Below, piece by piece: positions 17,838-27,373 of a DNA stretch of 64,000 nt. The notes beneath the pieces were generated by a model. It made no database searches, was not told where the DNA came from, and was given only the letters and a program-made list of their open reading frames with translations. Both the position numbers and the translations under genes were made by a program. The stretch lies in NCBI RefSeq assembly GCF_037094685.1, contig NZ_CP146614.1, positions 4,216,001-4,280,000 on the forward strand. Direction: 5' to 3'. The DNA comes from Massilia sp. METH4 (GTDB lineage: Bacteria > Pseudomonadota > Gammaproteobacteria > Burkholderiales > Burkholderiaceae_D). How positions within the stretch are numbered: the stretch's first letter is position 1; each line of letters starts with the position of its first letter.

Positions 17838-18617
17838 TTAGTGCCTGGCAATGAAGCTCAGTACCGCGGCATTGAAAGCGCCCGGCTGCTCCCAATACGC
17901 CGAGTGGCCGGCTTCGGCAATAATGGCATAGCGTGAATTGGGCAAGTGTGGCCGCAACAGCGCCAGAAGAGCTGGCGGCGTCAACAAGTCGGCTGCCCCT
18001 GTGAGGAAAAGCGCTGGCGGCTTCAACTGCCGCAAGGTTCGCCAGTCCAGCACGTTTTCTTTCGGCTGCAAGCGAGTCGGATTTGGAGCGCCCATCCGTT
18101 CCAGCACCATCCACCGCGATGTGCCGTTGGGGTTCAGGGCGCGATAGGCCGGTCCGAGTTCGCGGATATGCGGTGGCAGGGCCATGACTTCCGGTGTGAG
18201 CAGTCGGCTGGTTGCCGCGACAAACTCTGCTTCGTCGATGCCACCTAGGCTTGACGCGACAACCAGGCTTCGCACCAATTCCGGATGACTGACGCCAAAG
18301 TCCAGCGCGGTAAATCCGCCGGCGGCCGTGCCGACGAGATGAAACGGCGGCAATTCCAGGTGCCGTGCCAGCCCGAGCAGGTCTGCGGTGCCGGACACGT
18401 TCTTGTCGGGGGCTGCGACAGCAGAGCGATAATGGCCACGGCGGGAATAAGCGATGACGCGGTAACCCTCCTTGCCAAAGCGTTCCTGCTGATAAGGCCA
18501 GGATGCAGCGCTTCCTGTGGCAGCGTGCAACAAGACGATGGGGACCCCGGATCCGCCACTATCCTGGTACCACAACCTGGCCCCATCCACGTCGGCCCAC
18601 CCGCCCTTGGCCACCAT
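17838..18617 (-). CDS. Alpha/beta-fold hydrolase-like protein with Ala at nucleophile position
   Basis: A protein of 259 residues from the ATG at 18617, preceded by GAGGAG; longer starts have no better support. The alpha/beta fold is clear: oxyanion region VLLHAATGS, nucleophile elbow FHLVGTAAGGFTAL, acid Asp210 in TGAADLLTP and His238 in AEAGHSAYW. The elbow reads G96-T-A-A-G100, so the residue normally Ser, Cys or Asp is Ala98. Asp and His are kept. Either the family uses an unusual chemistry, as cofactor-free dioxygenases of this fold show that nucleophile-independent reactions exist, or it is a non-hydrolytic protein. It follows the intradiol dioxygenase on the same strand (182-base gap). 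Confidence 0.8.
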   Translation of the reverse strand: MVAKGGWADVDGARLWYQDSGGSGVPIVLLHAATGSAASWPYQQERFGKEGYRVIAYSRRGHYRSAVAAPDKNVSGTADLLGLARHLELPPFHLVGTAAGGFTALDFGVSHPELVRSLVVASSLGGIDEAEFVAATSRLLTPEVMALPPHIRELGPAYRALNPNGTSRWMVLERMGAPNPTRLQPKENVLDWRTLRQLKPPALFLTGAADLLTPPALLALLRPHLPNSRYAIIAEAGHSAYWEQPGAFNAAVLSFIARH

Positions 18618-18799
18618 GTGCCGCGGCTCCTCGGGCCAATTGTCCACAGCTGGATAGAACAAGGTCGCGTTTTGTTCGGCCCCGGAGTAGGGGCAGGATG
18701 ATTGCTCCACGGTTTCTCCGGCATTCAGTTTGTGATGACGGCCATGCACATGGCTGCCGGGCAAGCATGTCGGCGCCCGGCAGTTCGGAACCGCCGGGA

Positions 18800-19621
18800 T
18801 CAGCTGAAGCCAGCCCCCAGCGTGATCGTCCCGCGCAGTGAGCCATCTGGCTTCTGCGTGATTTTCAGAACGTCTTCCATTCCGGATACGCCACTCTGCC
18901 GGCGCACCAGATCGTTTTCATTCGTGTAGATGGTCACCCCTCGATTCTGGTAAGCGCTGTGTGTCGATTGAATGACGTTGAGCACCGCCTGCGGGAAGTA
19001 GAGCTGTGACGTAATCATCGTATCCCGCCCCAGGAAGGCACGAAGGTGGATATGCACCGCACGTGGCATGTACCAGCCCGGGACGATCGTGTGGAACGTC
19101 ACCTTGCCCTCGGCGTCGGTGAGTTGCGCACCGCGCAGGAAGCGTTCCTTGTCGCTGGCTTTTGCATGTCCATGCTCGTCGAGGGAGCTCAGGTCCGGCA
19201 TCTGGTTGGGATCACTGGCCAGGTAACCGCTGTATTCCCCTTGCGCGTTGCAGTGCCAGATCGAGATCATCGCCCCCTTGATGGGCCGGCAGTTCGAATT
19301 CGCAGCCACGAGTTGCAGTTCGAGTTCAAGGGGAATGCCTGGCTGGTTCTCGCGGATATCGGAGCGGATGAGCTGCTTGTCGATGAAATAGGGACCTTCC
19401 ACGGTCGCGGTGGCAACGCGGCACATATTGGGCACCTGCCCGAGGAGGTCGTCGACTGCGACAGCATCGCCCAGCGCGCTTTGCGCAAGGGCAGGAGAGA
19501 GCAGCCCGCTGACTGGAGTTAGCATGGTGCCCAGCAATCCTGTCAGCAGCGTCCTGCGCTTGATCAGGAATTCGTTCGGTACATCGTCGTGTTCAGCCAT
19601 ACTTGCTGCTTCGTTTCCCAT
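18800..19621 (-). CDS. Secreted intradiol ring-cleavage dioxygenase
   Basis: A protein of 273 residues from the ATG at 19621, which has AAAGGA 5 bases upstream. A Tat-like leader (KRRTLLTGLLG ... ALAQ, about 21-47) indicates export. The dioxygenase domain resembles the protocatechuate 3,4-dioxygenase beta subunit. All four Fe(III) ligands are visible: Tyr78 (EGPYF), Tyr184 (PGWY), His190 and His192 (AVHIHL). The enzyme would cleave catechol-type rings between the two hydroxyls, here apparently outside the cytoplasm. That suits detoxifying external catechols rather than feeding central metabolism. An operator copy lies about 135 bases upstream, and the gene is divergent from tetR. The reaction class is secure, the substrate unknown. 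Confidence 0.92.
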   Translation of the reverse strand: MGNEAASMAEHDDVPNEFLIKRRTLLTGLLGTMLTPVSGLLSPALAQSALGDAVAVDDLLGQVPNMCRVATATVEGPYFIDKQLIRSDIRENQPGIPLELELQLVAANSNCRPIKGAMISIWHCNAQGEYSGYLASDPNQMPDLSSLDEHGHAKASDKERFLRGAQLTDAEGKVTFHTIVPGWYMPRAVHIHLRAFLGRDTMITSQLYFPQAVLNVIQSTHSAYQNRGVTIYTNENDLVRRQSGVSGMEDVLKITQKPDGSLRGTITLGAGFS

Positions 19622-19756
19622 GTTCGTCCTTTCGTTAATGATCAACACTCTCCTCCGGCACCGGCAGGCCCATGCGATGCTCCGGGCAACGTGCGCACGG
19701 CCAGGGATCCTCACGGCGTGTTCAATACCTCATCAGCCTCGCGTGCTGCCTAAACA

Positions 19757-19775
19757 AAACTGATACGTCCAGTTT
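19757..19775. promoter_or_regulatory. TetR-type operator, best palindrome of the set
   Basis: AAACTGATACGTCCAGTTT has perfectly complementary 6-base arms (AAACTG/CAGTTT) around 7 bases. It lies in the divergent region between the intradiol dioxygenase (minus) and tetR (plus), about 135 bases from the dioxygenase start. Confidence 0.65.
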
Positions 19776-19894
19776 ACTTTAAAATTGACAGGGTGGTGGA
19801 CATTTTTTGCAACAGTGCGGCGCCTGACAAAAGTGTCTGGATATGAGTGGATGGACGTCAGCAACATTGTCGCGCTGTACCCGGGGGATAATGT

Positions 19895-19913
19895 AAACTG
19901 ATCTGTATAGTTA
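19895..19913. promoter_or_regulatory. TetR-type operator before tetR (autoregulation site)
   Basis: AAACTGATCTGTATAGTTA has the same 6-7-6 layout, about 50 bases upstream of the tetR ATG, and a -10-like TATAGT overlaps its right arm. This position suits autorepression. Confidence 0.6.
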
Positions 19914-19965
19914 AACAGGCTGATATCTTGTTAGCCATGAAGCCAGTTGGTAGCAAGGAAAATGT

Positions 19966-20592
19966 ATGCGCAAGAAAACTGAGGAGAAACGCCAAGCCAT
20001 CCTCGCTGCGGCAAGGCAAACCTTCCGTGAAAGTGGTTTTGAAACAAGCTCGATGGATGACATCGCGATGAGAGCCGGTGCGTCGAAAGCGACGGTCTAC
20101 GGTTACTTCCCGTCCAAGGAGGCGCTGTTTCTCGAGGTGATCCTCGACGTAGGGGAGGCCCATGGCGATGCCGCGTTCAAGGAACTGATCGCCAGTGAAA
20201 ACCTGTCGGACGGGCTTAGACGGTTTGGCGAGCAGCACCTGGCATTTATCTCGACGCCAGGAGCCATCGCGCTGGCGCGCCTGGCAATCACCGAAGGCGG
20301 GCGCTCGGGCTTGGGTAGGGAATTCTATGCAAGAGGACCAGGCGCGATGATCGAGCGTTTGGCACGGTATCTGGAAGGGGCAAGCCAAAGGGGACAACTG
20401 CGGAAGTGCGACCCGAACCAGATGGCGGAGCACCTCATTTCCCTGTATGAGGCGGGCCTTCTCATCCGATGCCTGTTCGGTTATCCGTTGCAACTGGACG
20501 AACAGCGAAGGGACACGTCGGTAGCACGCGCAGTAGATGTTTTCATGAATTTCTATGGGGTACCTCGGGACGACGCCAAGCCCGAGTGGTAG
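19966..20592 (+). CDS. TetR/AcrR-family repressor, likely master of the operator set
   Basis: A protein of 208 residues. The HTH (about 10-55) reads QAILAAARQTFRESGFETSS, then IAMRAGASKATVYGYFPSKE, a textbook TetR N-terminus. The C-terminal ligand domain resembles the AefR-like TetR_C group (FISTPGAIALARLAITEGGR). Such repressors release DNA when they bind a hydrophobic or aromatic ligand and usually control efflux pumps. It lies between a divergent intradiol dioxygenase and the RND operon it precedes. Operator copies occur before itself, both neighbours and the EmrAB operon. I infer that it is the regulator of these sites, although the second TetR (26654) is a competitor. Confidence 0.92.
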   Translation: MRKKTEEKRQAILAAARQTFRESGFETSSMDDIAMRAGASKATVYGYFPSKEALFLEVILDVGEAHGDAAFKELIASENLSDGLRRFGEQHLAFISTPGAIALARLAITEGGRSGLGREFYARGPGAMIERLARYLEGASQRGQLRKCDPNQMAEHLISLYEAGLLIRCLFGYPLQLDEQRRDTSVARAVDVFMNFYGVPRDDAKPEW

Positions 20593-20719
20593 TAGCTCAC
20601 CCAACCCCTGGGACCTGCAACTCGGCAGGTTGCCGGCGCCGCAGGTCGGCCACGGCTGCGCGGCAGGCGGACCCTTATTGTTGCATCCGTGCGGCAACTA
20701 TCCTAAAAATCTCTTTACT

Positions 20720-20738
20720 GAACTAGGTCGTTTAGTTT
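20720..20738. promoter_or_regulatory. TetR-type operator before the RND efflux operon
   Basis: GAACTAGGTCGTTTAGTTT fits the 6-7-6 layout with a degenerate left arm and an exact TAGTTT right arm, about 125 bases upstream of the adaptor ATG. Confidence 0.55.
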
Positions 20739-20861
20739 AGAGTCGTGGTCATGGGTTCACCGGTTTTGACAAGGTGGGGAGCAATCTCGCCCAGTGGCAC
20801 TTTTTCGCTCAAATGTAGAATGAATATTCATTCTATCTTTCTAACAAGACTGGAAGTATGT

Positions 20862-22061
20862 ATGAACAGGTCTCTCTTCAGCCAGCCGCATCGGTCGGCA
20901 GGCATTCTTTTCCTCGCAGGTGCGGCGGCGCTGACCGCCGGCTGCGACTCCGATAAGCAACAGCCGGCTGGCCAGGGTGGGCCGGGGGGTAAGATGCCTC
21001 CAGCACAGGTATCCGTTTACACGGTGCAGCCCCAGGCGCTGCCGGTAGTCACCGAGTTGCCAGGCCGTACGTCGGCGTTCCAGATCGCGGAAGTACGCCC
21101 TCAGGTGGCCGGCATCGTGCAGAAACGCCTGTTCACGGAAGGTGCTGACGTGACGGCGGGGACGCCCCTGTACCAGATCGATCCGGCCACGTACCAGGCG
21201 TCGTTCACTGCTGCCAAGGCCGCGCTGGCGCGTGCACAGGCGAACCTCCTGACAGCCGGGCCGAAAGTGAAACGCTATAGGGAGCTGGTGGAGATAGAGG
21301 GTGTGAGCCGACAAGACTACGATGACGCCGTGGCCGCCGAAGCGCAGGCCCGTGCCGACGTCGAATCGGCGAAGGCACAGCTGGAGAGTGCGCGCATCAA
21401 CGTGGGGTATACGAAGGTCGAGGCACCGATCTCGGGCCGCATCGGCCGTTCCAATGTCACCGCCGGTGCGCTGGTGACGGCCGGGCAGGCCACGGCGCTC
21501 ACCACTGTCCAGCAGCTCAACCCCATTTATGTCGACGTCACGCAGTCTGGTGAGGAATTGCTGCGGCTGCGCAAGGCGATGGAAGGCGACGGCATGAAGA
21601 AAGCTTCCGGTAAGGTCACGTTGAAACTGGCCGACGGAACCACTTATGCGCAGGAAGGCAAGCTGCAGTTCGCCGACGCGAGCGTTGACCCGGGGACGGG
21701 CAATGTCACGCTGCGGGCATTGTTCCCGAACCCGAAGCACGAGCTGCTGCCGGGCATGTTCGTGCGGGCTGTCGTCGAAAGCGGAGTGAACGAACAGGCC
21801 ATTGCCGTGCCCCAGCAGGGCGTCAGCCGCAACCAAAAAGGCGAAGCGACGGCACTCGTCCTGAATCGGCAAGGCATCGTGGAACAGCGTGTGATCGCCA
21901 CGACGGGAACCGCCGGCGACAAATGGCTGGTCAGTTCGGGCCTGGCAACTGGAGACCGGGTGATCGTCGAAGGCATCCAGAAAGTCAAGCCTGGCGCGCC
22001 CGCCGTGGTTGCTCCGGAAGCGGCCGGTGTAGCTGGTGCCAAGCCCGCCGCCGCCCATTAA
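20862..22061 (+). CDS. RND efflux periplasmic adaptor lipoprotein (AcrA/MexA type)
   Basis: A protein of 399 residues from the ATG at 20862 (GGAAG upstream). A lipoprotein signal ends in LTAGC. The adaptor core then shows the lipoyl halves (AEVRPQVAGIVQKRLF; VEAPISGRIGRS), an alpha-hairpin (about 100-170) and beta-barrel and membrane-proximal domains near the C-terminus. It would link the inner-membrane RND pump to the outer-membrane channel, anchored by its N-terminal lipid. It is the first gene of an adaptor-pump-channel-tetR operon, 20 bases before the pump gene. Confidence 0.95.
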   Translation: MNRSLFSQPHRSAGILFLAGAAALTAGCDSDKQQPAGQGGPGGKMPPAQVSVYTVQPQALPVVTELPGRTSAFQIAEVRPQVAGIVQKRLFTEGADVTAGTPLYQIDPATYQASFTAAKAALARAQANLLTAGPKVKRYRELVEIEGVSRQDYDDAVAAEAQARADVESAKAQLESARINVGYTKVEAPISGRIGRSNVTAGALVTAGQATALTTVQQLNPIYVDVTQSGEELLRLRKAMEGDGMKKASGKVTLKLADGTTYAQEGKLQFADASVDPGTGNVTLRALFPNPKHELLPGMFVRAVVESGVNEQAIAVPQQGVSRNQKGEATALVLNRQGIVEQRVIATTGTAGDKWLVSSGLATGDRVIVEGIQKVKPGAPAVVAPEAAGVAGAKPAAAH

Positions 22062-22081
22062 GCCAGCAGGAGTAAAACAAC

Positions 22082-25000
22082 ATGGCAAGATTTTTCATCG
22101 ATCGCCCCATCTTTGCATGGGTCATCGCGATCGTCATCATGCTCGCGGGCGCACTTGCTATCTGGGGGCTGCCGATCGCGCAGTATCCCAGCATCGCGCC
22201 GCCTTCGATTTCGATTTCCGGCTCTTACCCGGGCGCTTCGGCGAAGACGGTGGAAGACGCGGTCACTCAGGTCATCGAGCAGAAGATGAAGGGTATCGAC
22301 GGCTTGCGCTACATGAGCTCGTCGTCGGATTCAACCGGCGGTATCAGCATCACGCTGACGTTCGCGAACGGCACCAACCCCGACATCGCCCAGGTTCAGG
22401 TACAGAACAAGCTGCAGCTGGCCACGCCACTGCTGCCCGCTGCCGTCACGCAGCAGGGACTGGTCGTGTCGAAGGCGACAAAGAACTTCCTGCTGGTACT
22501 GGGCTTTGTGTCCGAAGATAACAGCATGGACAACGGCGACCTGGGGGACTATGTCGCAGCCAACGTGCTCGATCCATTGTCCCGCGTAGCCGGCGTGGGC
22601 GATGTCACGCAGTTCGGTTCGCAATATGCGATGCGTATCTGGCTGGACCCGACCAAGCTGACCAGCTATCAACTGACACCAGCCGACGTGATCACTGCCG
22701 TGCAGGCGCAGAACGCGGAAGTTTCCGCGGGTGAGCTGGGTGGTTCGCCTTCGGTTCCTGGACAGCAGTTAAACGCGACCGTGACCGCCCAGAGCCGACT
22801 GCAGACCGCCGAGCAGTTCGGTGCGATCCTGCTGAAAACGCAAGCCAATGGCGCCACGGTGCATCTGCGCGACGTCGCGACCATGGAGCTGGGTCGGGAA
22901 AGCTATAACACGGTGGCGCGCTTTAACGGCAAGCCGGCCACGGGTATCGCCATCAAGCTGGCCACCGGCGCGAATGCTTTGGACACTGCTGAAGCCGTCA
23001 AGGCCCGAGTCGAGGAGCTCAGCAAGCTGTTCCCGAAAGGAATGAAGGCGGTGACCGCCTTCGACACGACGCCGTTCGTCGAATTGTCGATCGAGGAAGT
23101 GGTCAAGACGCTGGCCGAGGCCATCGTGCTGGTGTTCCTTGTGATGTACCTGTTCCTGCAAAATTTCCGCGCCACGCTGATCCCGACGATGGCGGTCCCC
23201 GTCGTGCTGCTCGGCACCTTCGCCGTGCTGTCCACGCTTGGTTATTCGATCAACACGCTGACGATGTTCGCGATGGTGCTTGCCATCGGCCTCCTGGTGG
23301 ACGATGCAATCGTCGTGGTGGAAAACGTCGAGCGCGTGATGACGGAGGAAGGCCTGTCGCCGAAGGAGGCGACCAAGAAATCGATGGGCCAGATTTCGGG
23401 CGCGCTGGTCGGCATCGCGATGGTGCTGTCCGCCGTATTCGTGCCGATGGCCTTCTTCGGTGGTTCCACCGGCGTGATTTACCGGCAATTCTCGGTCACG
23501 ATTGTGTCGGCCATGGTGCTGTCGGTGCTGGTGGCCATGATCTTCACGCCGGCGCTGTGCGCCACTATCCTCAAGCCGGTCGAGAAGGGCCATCACTTGA
23601 CGAACCGCGGCTTCTTCGGCTGGTTCAACCGCACGTTCGAAAAGAGCACGGACAAGTATCAGGGGGCGGTGGCCGGCATGATTCGCCGCCGTGTGCCGTC
23701 GATGATCCTCTATGCCGTGTTGTTGGCCGTGCTGGCGCTGGTGTTCATGCGGTTGCCGACCTCGTTCCTGCCGGACGAAGACCAGGGCGTGCTGTTCACG
23801 CAGATCCAGCTGCCGACCGGCGCCACGCAGGAACGCACCCTGAAGACGATCGAGAAGGTCGAGGACTTCTTCCTGAACCAGGAAAAGGCCAACGTCGCTT
23901 CGGTGTTCGCCGTGGCCGGCTTCTCGTTCGGCGGCAATGGCCAGAATACCGGTATCGCCTTCGTGCGGATGAAGGATTGGTCCGAACGGGCCGGCGCGGA
24001 AAACAAGGTCAGTGCGATTGCCGGCCGTGCCATGGGCGCACTGCTGCAGTTGCGCGACTCGATGGTGTTCTCGTTCGCGCCGCCGGCGGTGATCGAGCTG
24101 GGCAACGCTTCGGGCTTCGACCTGCAATTGCAGGACGTGGGCGGCGTGGGGCATGACGCGTTGATGGCTGCGCGTAATCAGTTGCTCGGCATGGCCGCGC
24201 AGAATAAGATGCTGGCGGGCGTGCGCCCTAACGGCCAGGAAGACACACCGCAGTACAAGGTCACGATCGACCAGCAGAAAGCGACCGCGCTGGGACTGTC
24301 GGTGTCAGACGTGAATCGCGTGCTGTCGGTGGGCTGGGGATCGTCGTATGTCAACGACTTCATCGACCGCGGCCGTGTGAAGAAAGTCTATGTGCAGGGC
24401 CAGGCCGATGCGCGCATGGCGCCGGAAGACCTCGACAAGTGGTTTGTCCGGAACACGGCCGGAGAAATGGTTCCTTTCTCGGCCTTTGCGTCGGGCCAAT
24501 GGATATATGCATCGCCACGCCTGGAGCGCTACAACGGCCTGCCTTCGGTCAATATCCAGGGTACCCCGGCGCCAGGCGTGAGCTCTGGTGCGGCAATGGC
24601 GGAGATGGAGAAATTGATAGCGCAACTGCCAGCAGGCATCGGCTATGAATGGACCGGCCTGTCGGTCGAGGAACGCGACTCGGGTTCGCAGACCCCAATG
24701 CTGTACTCGATTTCGCTGCTGATCGTGTTCCTCTGCCTGGCCGCCCTGTATGAAAGCTGGTCGGTGCCGGTATCGGTACTGCTGGTAGTCCCGCTGGGTA
24801 TTCTCGGCACGGTGCTGGCCACCACGCTGTTCCATTTGTCGAACGACGTGTACTTTCAGGTCGGCTTGCTGACGGTGGTCGGCCTCGCGGCGAAGAATGC
24901 GATCCTGATCGTCGAATTTGCCAAGGAATTGCAGGAGAGCGGCCGCGATCTGCGCGAAGCCACGCTGGAAGCGGTGAAGCTGCGCCTGCGGCCAATCCTC

Positions 25001-25234
25001 ATGACGTCAATCGCCTTCGGCCTTGGCGTGCTGCCGCTCGCCGTGGCAAGCGGCGCTGGCTCCGGCAGCCAGAACGCCATTGGCGTGGGCGTGCTGGGAG
25101 GCATGCTGACGGCAACGTTCCTCGGCATCTTCTTTGTACCGGTCTTTTTCGTGCTGGTGCGCAGCATGTTCGGGGCGAAGGCCACTGACAATGCGCTGCA
25201 GGCAACCGGTGCCATCGTTAAGGAAACCCATTGA
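22082..25234 (+). CDS. RND multidrug efflux pump (AcrB/MexB, HAE-1 family)
   Basis: A protein of 1050 residues, the normal HAE-1 length. It begins [17 protein letters not shown], the classic RND N-terminus. It carries the TM4 proton-relay aspartate pair in [15 protein letters not shown], the conserved [12 protein letters not shown] region, and the second-half motif [13 protein letters not shown] in the TM10 area. Two large periplasmic loops (after TM1 and TM7) form the porter and docking domains. It would export hydrophobic drugs, solvents or phenolics from the periplasm and inner leaflet. The start has AGGAG upstream. It is flanked by its adaptor and outer-membrane channel genes. Confidence 0.97.
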   Translation: MARFFIDRPIFAWVIAIVIMLAGALAIWGLPIAQYPSIAPPSISISGSYPGASAKTVEDAVTQVIEQKMKGIDGLRYMSSSSDSTGGISITLTFANGTNPDIAQVQVQNKLQLATPLLPAAVTQQGLVVSKATKNFLLVLGFVSEDNSMDNGDLGDYVAANVLDPLSRVAGVGDVTQFGSQYAMRIWLDPTKLTSYQLTPADVITAVQAQNAEVSAGELGGSPSVPGQQLNATVTAQSRLQTAEQFGAILLKTQANGATVHLRDVATMELGRESYNTVARFNGKPATGIAIKLATGANALDTAEAVKARVEELSKLFPKGMKAVTAFDTTPFVELSIEEVVKTLAEAIVLVFLVMYLFLQNFRATLIPTMAVPVVLLGTFAVLSTLGYSINTLTMFAMVLAIGLLVDDAIVVVENVERVMTEEGLSPKEATKKSMGQISGALVGIAMVLSAVFVPMAFFGGSTGVIYRQFSVTIVSAMVLSVLVAMIFTPALCATILKPVEKGHHLTNRGFFGWFNRTFEKSTDKYQGAVAGMIRRRVPSMILYAVLLAVLALVFMRLPTSFLPDEDQGVLFTQIQLPTGATQERTLKTIEKVEDFFLNQEKANVASVFAVAGFSFGGNGQNTGIAFVRMKDWSERAGAENKVSAIAGRAMGALLQLRDSMVFSFAPPAVIELGNASGFDLQLQDVGGVGHDALMAARNQLLGMAAQNKMLAGVRPNGQEDTPQYKVTIDQQKATALGLSVSDVNRVLSVGWGSSYVNDFIDRGRVKKVYVQGQADARMAPEDLDKWFVRNTAGEMVPFSAFASGQWIYASPRLERYNGLPSVNIQGTPAPGVSSGAAMAEMEKLIAQLPAGIGYEWTGLSVEERDSGSQTPMLYSISLLIVFLCLAALYESWSVPVSVLLVVPLGILGTVLATTLFHLSNDVYFQVGLLTVVGLAAKNAILIVEFAKELQESGRDLREATLEAVKLRLRPILMTSIAFGLGVLPLAVASGAGSGSQNAIGVGVLGGMLTATFLGIFFVPVFFVLVRSMFGAKATDNALQATGAIVKETH

Positions 25235-25235
25235 C

Positions 25236-26654
25236 ATGAACAAGATTCGATTTTCCCTGGTTGGCCTCGCCGTGGCAGCGGCGCTTGCCGGTTGCAACTT
25301 GGCGCCGGTCTACCAGCGACCGGCAGCCCCGGTCACGCCGGCCTGGCCGCAGGGCGAGGCATATCAGGCAGCCCCGGCTGCGGTCGATCCGAACCAGGCG
25401 GCAGACATTGCGTGGCGCGATTTCATCGCTGATGAGAAGCTCAGGCAACTGATCGAACTGGCACTGGGCAATAACCGGGACCTGCGCGTTTCCGTTCTCA
25501 ACATCGAGGCCGCCCGTGCACAGTATCGTGTGACACGCGCCGACCGCGTGCCGAACGTGAACGCCAGCGTCGGCCAGACTGCCCAGCGCGTGCCGGACAA
25601 TGCCTCGGCCACTGGCGAAGGCTACATCACGCGCCAGTACAGCGCGGGACTGGGGATATCGGCCTTCGAGCTCGACTTCTTTGGCAAGGTAAGGAACCTG
25701 GCGGAATCGGCACTGCAGCAATACCTGGCAACCGAGGAAGCGCGTCGGGCCCAGCAGATCAGCCTCGTGTCGGAAGTGGCCAATGCATGGCTGACGCTGT
25801 CCGCCGACCAGGAGCGCCTGCGCCTGGCGCAGGACACCCTGAAGAGCCAGCAGATCTCTTTGGAGCTGTCGAAACGCCGCTTCGAAGCCGGCGCCACATC
25901 CGGCCTGGACATGTATGAAGCCCAGACCAGCGTGGAGTCGGCGCGCAGCGACGTGGCCGTCTATACCGCACAGGTAGCTGCGGACCGCAATGCGCTCACG
26001 CTGCTGGTCGGCGCCGAAGTGCCGGCCGACTTGCTGCCGCAGGACGCGCTGCAGCCGGTTACCCAACTGGCTGACATGCCGGAAGGCGTGCCATCGGAGG
26101 TGCTGCAGCGCCGCCCCGACGTGCTTTCCGCCGAGCGCACGCTGCAGGCCTACAACGCCAACATCGGCGTGGCTAGAGCAGCGTTTTTCCCAAGCATCTC
26201 CCTGACAGCCTCCGCCGGTGCAGCCAGCAGTTCGTTGTCGAACCTGTTCAAGGCCGGTGCGGGCACCTGGACGTTCATTCCGCAGTTGACGCTGCCGATC
26301 TTTGCGGGCGGCGCGAACCAGGCCAACCTGGACCTGGCGCGAGCCAACCGGGACATTGCGTTAGCGCAATACGAGAAGGCGATCCAGTCGGCATTCCGCG
26401 AGGTGGCCGACGCGCTGGCGCAGCGTGGCACGCTCGAGGAGCGCGTGGCGTCCCAGGCGGCACTGGTGGAAGCTTCCGCCAGAAGCTACCGCATCCACGA
26501 ACAGCGCTACCAGAAGGGCGCCGAGTCATACCTAAACGCCCTGGTCTCGCAACGCAACCTGTACGCGGCTCAGCAGGGCGACATCAGTGCGCGGCTCGCC
26601 AGGGCAAGCAACCGGGTGACACTGTACAAGGTACTCGGCGGAGGCTGGCAGTAA
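25236..26654 (+). CDS. RND efflux outer-membrane channel lipoprotein (OprM/NodT type)
   Basis: A protein of 472 residues from the ATG at 25236, two bases after the pump stop. A lipoprotein signal ends in LAGC. Two OEP repeats follow, with the conserved FELDFFGKVRNLAESAL and LQRRPDVLSAERTL segments. It forms the outer-membrane and periplasmic tunnel for the RND pump. The stop codon overlaps the start of a tetR gene (TAATG), so the repressor is translationally linked to the pump. Confidence 0.96.
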   Translation: MNKIRFSLVGLAVAAALAGCNLAPVYQRPAAPVTPAWPQGEAYQAAPAAVDPNQAADIAWRDFIADEKLRQLIELALGNNRDLRVSVLNIEAARAQYRVTRADRVPNVNASVGQTAQRVPDNASATGEGYITRQYSAGLGISAFELDFFGKVRNLAESALQQYLATEEARRAQQISLVSEVANAWLTLSADQERLRLAQDTLKSQQISLELSKRRFEAGATSGLDMYEAQTSVESARSDVAVYTAQVAADRNALTLLVGAEVPADLLPQDALQPVTQLADMPEGVPSEVLQRRPDVLSAERTLQAYNANIGVARAAFFPSISLTASAGAASSSLSNLFKAGAGTWTFIPQLTLPIFAGGANQANLDLARANRDIALAQYEKAIQSAFREVADALAQRGTLEERVASQAALVEASARSYRIHEQRYQKGAESYLNALVSQRNLYAAQQGDISARLARASNRVTLYKVLGGGWQ

Positions 26655-27304
26655 TGCGAGGCCCCGCCCAGGACGCACCATTGCGGGGCACGACAGCCAT
26701 GGCAAGCAGGATACCAGAGCAGATAGCGCGGGGAAACCTGCGCCGGAAACAGGTGCTTGACGCGGCGGCGATGTGCATGGCGCGCAGCGGTTTCCACGGC
26801 GCCAGCATGGCGTCGATCGCGCGCGCCGCGGGCATGAGCCCAGGGCACATCTACCATTACTTCGATGGCAAGGATGCGATTATCGCCGCCCTCGTTTCGG
26901 AACGTGTCAGCCGTCTTGCGGCGCAGATCGGCGCCATCGAACTGTCGGTGGATCCCCTCGCTGAAATACTGCAGGCGGTGCCCAAATGGATCGACGAATC
27001 GATCGATGCCGAGAAAGCAAGGCTGCCAGTGGAAATTGCCGCCGAAGCCTGCCGCAACTCGGTCGTTGCCGATATTGCGCGCGATGCCGAGCACCGCGCG
27101 CAGACGGTGTTCATCAGCGGCCTGCGGGCAGGCCGGGAGCGGCTTGGCCTGGCGATCGACGAGGGAGTCCTTCGTGCACGCACCAGTGCCATCTTCTCGC
27201 TGTTCGAAGGCTTGCGGATGCGTGCGCTGCACGAGCAGGGGGCTAACACTGCTGTCCTGGCAGAATCGGTCCGGATAGCGGTCAGGGGATTGTTGTACGA
27301 GTGA
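26654..27304 (+). CDS. TetR-family repressor co-transcribed with the RND operon
   Basis: A protein of 216 residues. The start at 26654 overlaps the channel gene stop, with GGAGG 9 bases upstream; an ATG at 26699 would still keep the HTH. The HTH reads KQVLDAAAMCMARSGFHGAS, then IARAAGMSPGHIYHYFDGKD. The C-terminal half resembles the BetI-like ligand domain. Being the last gene of the efflux operon, it would rise with the pump and could limit its induction. It differs clearly from the TetR at 19966, so the two probably see different ligands. It converges with the LysR gene to its right. Confidence 0.88.
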   Translation: MRGPAQDAPLRGTTAMASRIPEQIARGNLRRKQVLDAAAMCMARSGFHGASMASIARAAGMSPGHIYHYFDGKDAIIAALVSERVSRLAAQIGAIELSVDPLAEILQAVPKWIDESIDAEKARLPVEIAAEACRNSVVADIARDAEHRAQTVFISGLRAGRERLGLAIDEGVLRARTSAIFSLFEGLRMRALHEQGANTAVLAESVRIAVRGLLYE

Positions 27305-27373
27305 ACCCGACAGGACAGCACACTGGATCGCGCGACAGTGCCTGGACGGCGTGATCCGCGGGATACAAAGCGG

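Noticed and set aside
22769-24154. Antisense frame of 461 codons inside the RND pump gene
   Set aside because: It is an antisense shadow of a high-GC gene: composition is His/Arg/Gln-rich with no domain.
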